In this document: in pieces, positions 60,797-64,000 of the stretch
Layout: each line of letters begins with the position of its first letter
Position numbering within the stretch: the first letter of the stretch is position 1
Source of the DNA: Pseudoalteromonas viridis
Lineage (GTDB): Bacteria; Pseudomonadota; Gammaproteobacteria; Enterobacterales; Alteromonadaceae
NCBI RefSeq assembly: GCF_017742995.1
Contig: NZ_CP072425.1
Location: 2,232,001-2,296,000 of the forward strand
DNA: 64,000 nt
Direction: 5' to 3'
The notes under the pieces: generated by a model
Told to the model about the DNA's origin: nothing
Seen by the model: only the letters and a program-made list of their open reading frames with translations
Databases searched by the model: none
Made by a program: the position numbers and the translations under genes

Positions 60797-62805
60797 GTGA
60801 TGTCTTTGACCTGGTGTCAGAATTTTCGCCCAGTGGCGATCAGCCCACGGCTATCGCACAATTGTGCGATGGGCTGGAAGCCGGTCTGGCGCATCAGACC
60901 TTACTGGGCGCCACCGGTACAGGTAAAACCTTTACCATGGCCAATATTATTCATACGTTAAACCGGCCAACCATTATCATGGCGCACAATAAAACGCTGG
61001 CTGCACAGTTATACGGAGAGATGAAAGAGTTTTTCCCCAATAACGCAGTGGAATATTTTGTTTCTTACTATGATTATTATCAGCCCGAAGCTTATGTGGT
61101 TGCCAGCGACACCTTTATTGAAAAAGACGCCTCAATCAATGAGCATATTGAGCAGATGCGTTTGTCTGCGACAAAGGCTTTGCTGGAGCGCCGGGATACC
61201 ATCATAGTTGCGTCTGTATCTGCCATTTATGGTTTGGGCGACCCCGACTCTTACATGAAGATGATGCTGTTGCTTAAAGTGGGTGAAACCATGGAGCAGC
61301 GGGCCATGCTCAGACGCCTGGCTGAACTGCAATATACTCGCAATGATATGGACTTTAGTCGCGGTACCTATCGGGTAAGGGGAGAGGTGATCGACATCTT
61401 CCCGGCAGAATCGGATACTTATGCTATCCGGGTGGAAATGTTCGATGAAGAAATCGAGCGCATCAGTATGTTTGATCCCCTGACCGGCGCGGTCGAAAAG
61501 CACTTAGTACGTGCCACCATTTACCCCAAAACTCACTATGTTACGCCGCGCGAAAAAATCCTCGACGCGATAGAAAACATCAAACTGGAACTTAAAGAGC
61601 GCCGCAACAAGTTACTGGCCGACAACCGCCTGGTCGAAGAGCAGCGGGTGGCGCAGCGCACGCAATACGACATTGAAATGATGACCGAGCTGGGTTATTG
61701 CTCGGGCATTGAAAACTATAGCCGTTATTTGTCAGGTCGTGCACCGGGAGAGCCGCCGCCAACATTACTGGATTACTTGCCAGATGATGCACTGATGATC
61801 ATAGATGAATCTCACGTGACTGTGTCGCAGATAGGCGCCATGTACAAGGGCGACCGCAGTCGTAAAGAAAACCTGGTGGAATACGGCTTCAGATTACCGT
61901 CTGCGATGGACAACCGGCCCTTGAAATTTGAAGAGTTTGAAGCGATTGCGCCACAAACCATCTATGTGTCTGCTACACCAGGCGACTATGAGTTGGATCG
62001 CTCGAGTGGCGAGGTCGCCGAGCAGGTTATTCGCCCGACAGGGCTGCTTGATCCCGAGCTGGAAGTGCGCCCTGTTGCCACTCAGGTCGATGACTTGCTA
62101 TCTGAAATTTACCGCCGGGTTGAGCTGCAGGAGCGGGTGCTGGTGACCACGCTGACGAAACGCATGGCTGAAGACCTGACCGATTATCTCACTGATCATG
62201 ATGTTCGGGTACGCTATCTACATTCGGATATTGATACTGTGGAGCGGATGGAAATTATCCGCGATCTGCGCAAAGGCGTGTTTGACGTGTTGGTCGGCAT
62301 CAACCTGTTACGTGAAGGACTCGACATGCCCGAGGTGTCGCTGGTTGCTATTCTGGATGCGGATAAGGAAGGCTTTTTACGCTCGACCCGTTCATTGATC
62401 CAGACCATTGGCCGGGCAGCCCGACACATTAATGGTAAAGCTATTCTGTATGGTGATGTGATCACTAAATCTATGCGAAAGGCCATTGATGAAACGGAGC
62501 GACGCCGGGCTATTCAGCATGCCTACAATGAGAAACACGGTCTGAAACCGCAGGCTCTGGTTAAGAAGATCACCGATGTGATGGACCTGGGCGAGGAAGT
62601 ATCGGCTGAACAGGCTGCAGCGGCATCGAAAGCGGCGAGAAAGCTATCGGCTGCTAAGCAGAATCAAAGTGTGACTGACCTGACCGAGCAGATAAAACAG
62701 CTTGAGGCGCAGATGATGCAATATGCCCGAGAGTTAGAGTTTGAAAAAGCGGCAGCTATTCGGGATGAGGTACATCTATTGCAGCAGCAATTGTTAAAGA
62801 GTTAA
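60793..62805 (+). CDS. uvrB: UvrABC system protein B
   Basis: 670 residues from ATG at 60793 (GAGGAGAAAACGGT upstream); E. coli UvrB has 673. It is the damage-verifying helicase-like subunit of nucleotide excision repair. Walker A GATGTGKT (39-46), the beta-hairpin [20 protein letters not shown] near residues 92-115, Walker [11 protein letters not shown], helicase motif [12 protein letters not shown], and the C-terminal UVR motif ([20 protein letters not shown]) that binds UvrC. No LexA box (CTGTN8ACAG) was seen directly upstream, since the start is inside the MATE gene. Confidence 0.98.
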   Translation: MSDVFDLVSEFSPSGDQPTAIAQLCDGLEAGLAHQTLLGATGTGKTFTMANIIHTLNRPTIIMAHNKTLAAQLYGEMKEFFPNNAVEYFVSYYDYYQPEAYVVASDTFIEKDASINEHIEQMRLSATKALLERRDTIIVASVSAIYGLGDPDSYMKMMLLLKVGETMEQRAMLRRLAELQYTRNDMDFSRGTYRVRGEVIDIFPAESDTYAIRVEMFDEEIERISMFDPLTGAVEKHLVRATIYPKTHYVTPREKILDAIENIKLELKERRNKLLADNRLVEEQRVAQRTQYDIEMMTELGYCSGIENYSRYLSGRAPGEPPPTLLDYLPDDALMIIDESHVTVSQIGAMYKGDRSRKENLVEYGFRLPSAMDNRPLKFEEFEAIAPQTIYVSATPGDYELDRSSGEVAEQVIRPTGLLDPELEVRPVATQVDDLLSEIYRRVELQERVLVTTLTKRMAEDLTDYLTDHDVRVRYLHSDIDTVERMEIIRDLRKGVFDVLVGINLLREGLDMPEVSLVAILDADKEGFLRSTRSLIQTIGRAARHINGKAILYGDVITKSMRKAIDETERRRAIQHAYNEKHGLKPQALVKKITDVMDLGEEVSAEQAAAASKAARKLSAAKQNQSVTDLTEQIKQLEAQMMQYARELEFEKAAAIRDEVHLLQQQLLKS

Positions 62806-62816
62806 CGTTTGATGCG

Positions 62817-62847
62817 AAAAGCGCAGCCAGTGGCTGCGCTTTTATTA
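62817..62847. terminator. Bidirectional terminator after uvrB
   Basis: A 12-bp stem AAAAGCGCAGCC/GGCTGCGCTTTT with loop AGT and T-runs on both strands, between the convergent uvrB and outer-membrane protein genes. Confidence 0.9.
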
Positions 62848-62853
62848 TCTGAA

Positions 62854-63450
62854 TTAGAAGCGATAGCTTACGCCTAAACCGAAGTTAGTCGTGTCCAGAT
62901 CACCCATATCCATGTATTGAATACTGGCATTAAGCGACATGCCATTGTCCCAGTCATACTGCCAGCCTGCTTCCGTCAGGAAACTAACGCCATCTTCTTC
63001 AACCATGGTTTTGCCTTTGTAGCCAATCTCGTAGTCATAGTAGTGAGCACCAAGTTTGGCGTACAGGTAGTTGCTATCCGACAGCTGATACTGGCCCTTA
63101 ACTGCCAGCACGAAGTTATCGTAATCTAGCTCATTCGCACCGAGCTCGAACAGCGCTTTGTCATTGCGTGTACAGGTGAACTTATCATCGCTGTCATCTT
63201 TACATTCCCAATCATCAGCTTCCATACCTGTGTTGTAGGCGGCTTCCAGCGCCCAGGTAGAGTCGTACTGATAGTTATAGTAAAAATACACGTGTGTCAC
63301 ACCGTCGCCGTCTTTGCTTGAGCTTTTGTAAGAAGCGTCGCCACCAAATAGCTGAGCACCTACGCGGTGCTGTTCGTTATGCTGAGCAGCCTGAGTTGCA
63401 AAAGAAGCTGAAACTGCAAAAACAAGTGAGAGGAGAGAGAAAGTTTTCAT
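62854..63450 (-). CDS. Small outer-membrane beta-barrel protein, 198 residues
   Basis: Signal peptide (FSLLSLVFAVSASFATQAA), then alternating hydrophobic/polar strands rich in Tyr and Asp (THVYFYYNYQYDSTWALEAA, YLYAKLGAHYYDYEIGY, NASIQYMDMGDLDTTNFGLG) and a C-terminal aromatic residue (VSYRF), the hallmark of outer-membrane barrels. About eight strands, like OmpW/OmpA-type small barrels. Two Cys (WECKDDSDDKFTCTRN) may close a loop. ATG at 63450 has GGA nine bases upstream; the Met three codons earlier has none. Its exact family is not recognised. Confidence 0.8.
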   Translation of the reverse strand: MKTFSLLSLVFAVSASFATQAAQHNEQHRVGAQLFGGDASYKSSSKDGDGVTHVYFYYNYQYDSTWALEAAYNTGMEADDWECKDDSDDKFTCTRNDKALFELGANELDYDNFVLAVKGQYQLSDSNYLYAKLGAHYYDYEIGYKGKTMVEEDGVSFLTEAGWQYDWDNGMSLNASIQYMDMGDLDTTNFGLGVSYRF

Positions 63451-63572
63451 TGCCGTCATTCCGTTTGATTAACTTGCCGACAAGTGTATGCAGACGCCTT
63501 GTGAGAGTCTGTTTGAGGGGTGTCATAAAATGTAAGCGCATGTAGAAAGGCTGTAAGTAACTATCAATACGC

Positions 63573-64000
63573 TTATTTGGCGAGGTCGATGGCATTGCAC
63601 GTAGCATCACAGATAGTGTGTAAGTCCTCTTCTCGAATCGGGTTAGCGGCGGCGTTACTTCGTATCAGCACAATTTCGATAGCAGGCAGGGCGGGTAAAT
63701 CTGAGTGGCTGATAATAGGCAGGCCCCGTGCGCTACTTTTTGCCAGTGCACCCACTGCCAAGCCCGCTTTAACCAGTGCGTGCAAAGCCGCAGCACTCCC
63801 GCAATTAGCGATTACTTTGAATGGCCGCTCCTGTTTCATTAATCCTTCAGTGGCAGCCTGATGGAAACGACAGTCTCGCTGAAATATGGCCAGTGGCAAA
63901 CTGGGAGCGGGTTTGAAGCTGCCAACCCAGACGCCTTGATCATGATAAAGTAATAACCCTTCCTCAGAATCCGGGCTGCGGGTGATCACGCCTAAATCTA
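63573..64000 (-). CDS. LysR-family regulator, C-terminal part
   Basis: The frame is open to the window edge, so the N-terminal DNA-binding domain lies outside. The visible 140 or so residues match the second half of a LysR substrate-binding domain (DLGVITRSPDSEEGLLLYHD, LVKAGLAVGALAKSSARGLP, LPALPAIEIVLIRSNAAANP). A short FKVIANCGSAAALHALVKAG segment is the usual ligand-loop region. Target genes unknown. Confidence 0.85.
   Translation of the reverse strand, partial: DLGVITRSPDSEEGLLLYHDQGVWVGSFKPAPSLPLAIFQRDCRFHQAATEGLMKQERPFKVIANCGSAAALHALVKAGLAVGALAKSSARGLPIISHSDLPALPAIEIVLIRSNAAANPIREEDLHTICDATCNAIDLAK

Overview
The window looks like ordinary chromosome of a marine gammaproteobacterium of the Pseudoalteromonas/Alteromonadales type. 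The basis is gene order and protein similarity recognised by eye: lolB-ispE-prs, hemA-prfA-prmC-sirB2-sirB1-kdsA, gcvA-ygdD-rlmM, smc-zipA-ligA and rsxABCDGE-nth, together with long tandem tRNA arrays and many signalling proteins. No phage, insertion sequence, CRISPR array or plasmid module was seen.

Layout. 1-800: 3' part of a ubiquinone hydroxylase gene (ubiF-like). 930-2650: minus-strand array of 12 intact tRNA genes (Leu, Gln, Met) with three decayed copies and one strong promoter. 2.8-7.9 kb: minus-strand genes ychF (with an apparent one-base frameshift), pth, rplY, prs, ispE, lolB. 7.9-19.5 kb: plus-strand haem, translation, LPS and RNA-modification genes (hemA, prfA, prmC, an HD-GYP response regulator, sirB2, sirB1, a DUF819 transporter-like protein, kdsA, gcvA, a hydrolase, ygdD, rlmM). 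19.6-30.5 kb: accessory and signalling block with a 1854-residue hybrid sensor kinase, a divergent double-receiver protein with an ATPase domain, cysZ and small unknown genes. 30.6-40.5 kb: TrmH-family methyltransferase, smc-zipA-ligA, a DUF2919-like protein, msrB, and a receiver-TPR protein. 40.7-43.6 kb: a minus-strand tRNA-Val array (6 intact, 4 decayed copies, two of them in a 131-bp tandem repeat) facing a plus-strand array of one tRNA-Ala and six tRNA-Glu. 43.7-48.5 kb: PAS chemoreceptor, two exported unknown proteins, lactate permease. 48.6-55.5 kb: nth and the Rsx/Rnf electron-transport operon, with a repeat-extended RsxC. 55.6-57.6 kb: a degenerate GGDEF-EAL protein. 57.8-58.35 kb: five tRNA-Asn genes and their promoter. 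58.35-59.4 kb: a 1-kb non-coding region with an origin-like layout. 59.4-64 kb: a MATE transporter, uvrB, an outer-membrane protein and the end of a LysR regulator gene.

The window carries 30 intact-looking tRNA genes in four arrays, each driven by a near-consensus sigma-70 promoter followed by a C-rich discriminator, as expected for growth-rate and stringent control. The most interesting non-standard signals are the non-coding region near 58.4-58.95 kb (ten GATC sites in about 390 bp, an AT-rich stretch with direct repeats, a consensus IHF site and an inverted pair of DnaA boxes), the decayed tRNA copies that keep a hairpin or the anticodon loop, and three signalling proteins that have lost their key catalytic or phospho-accepting residues. 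All calls are from reading the sequence; no database search was run.
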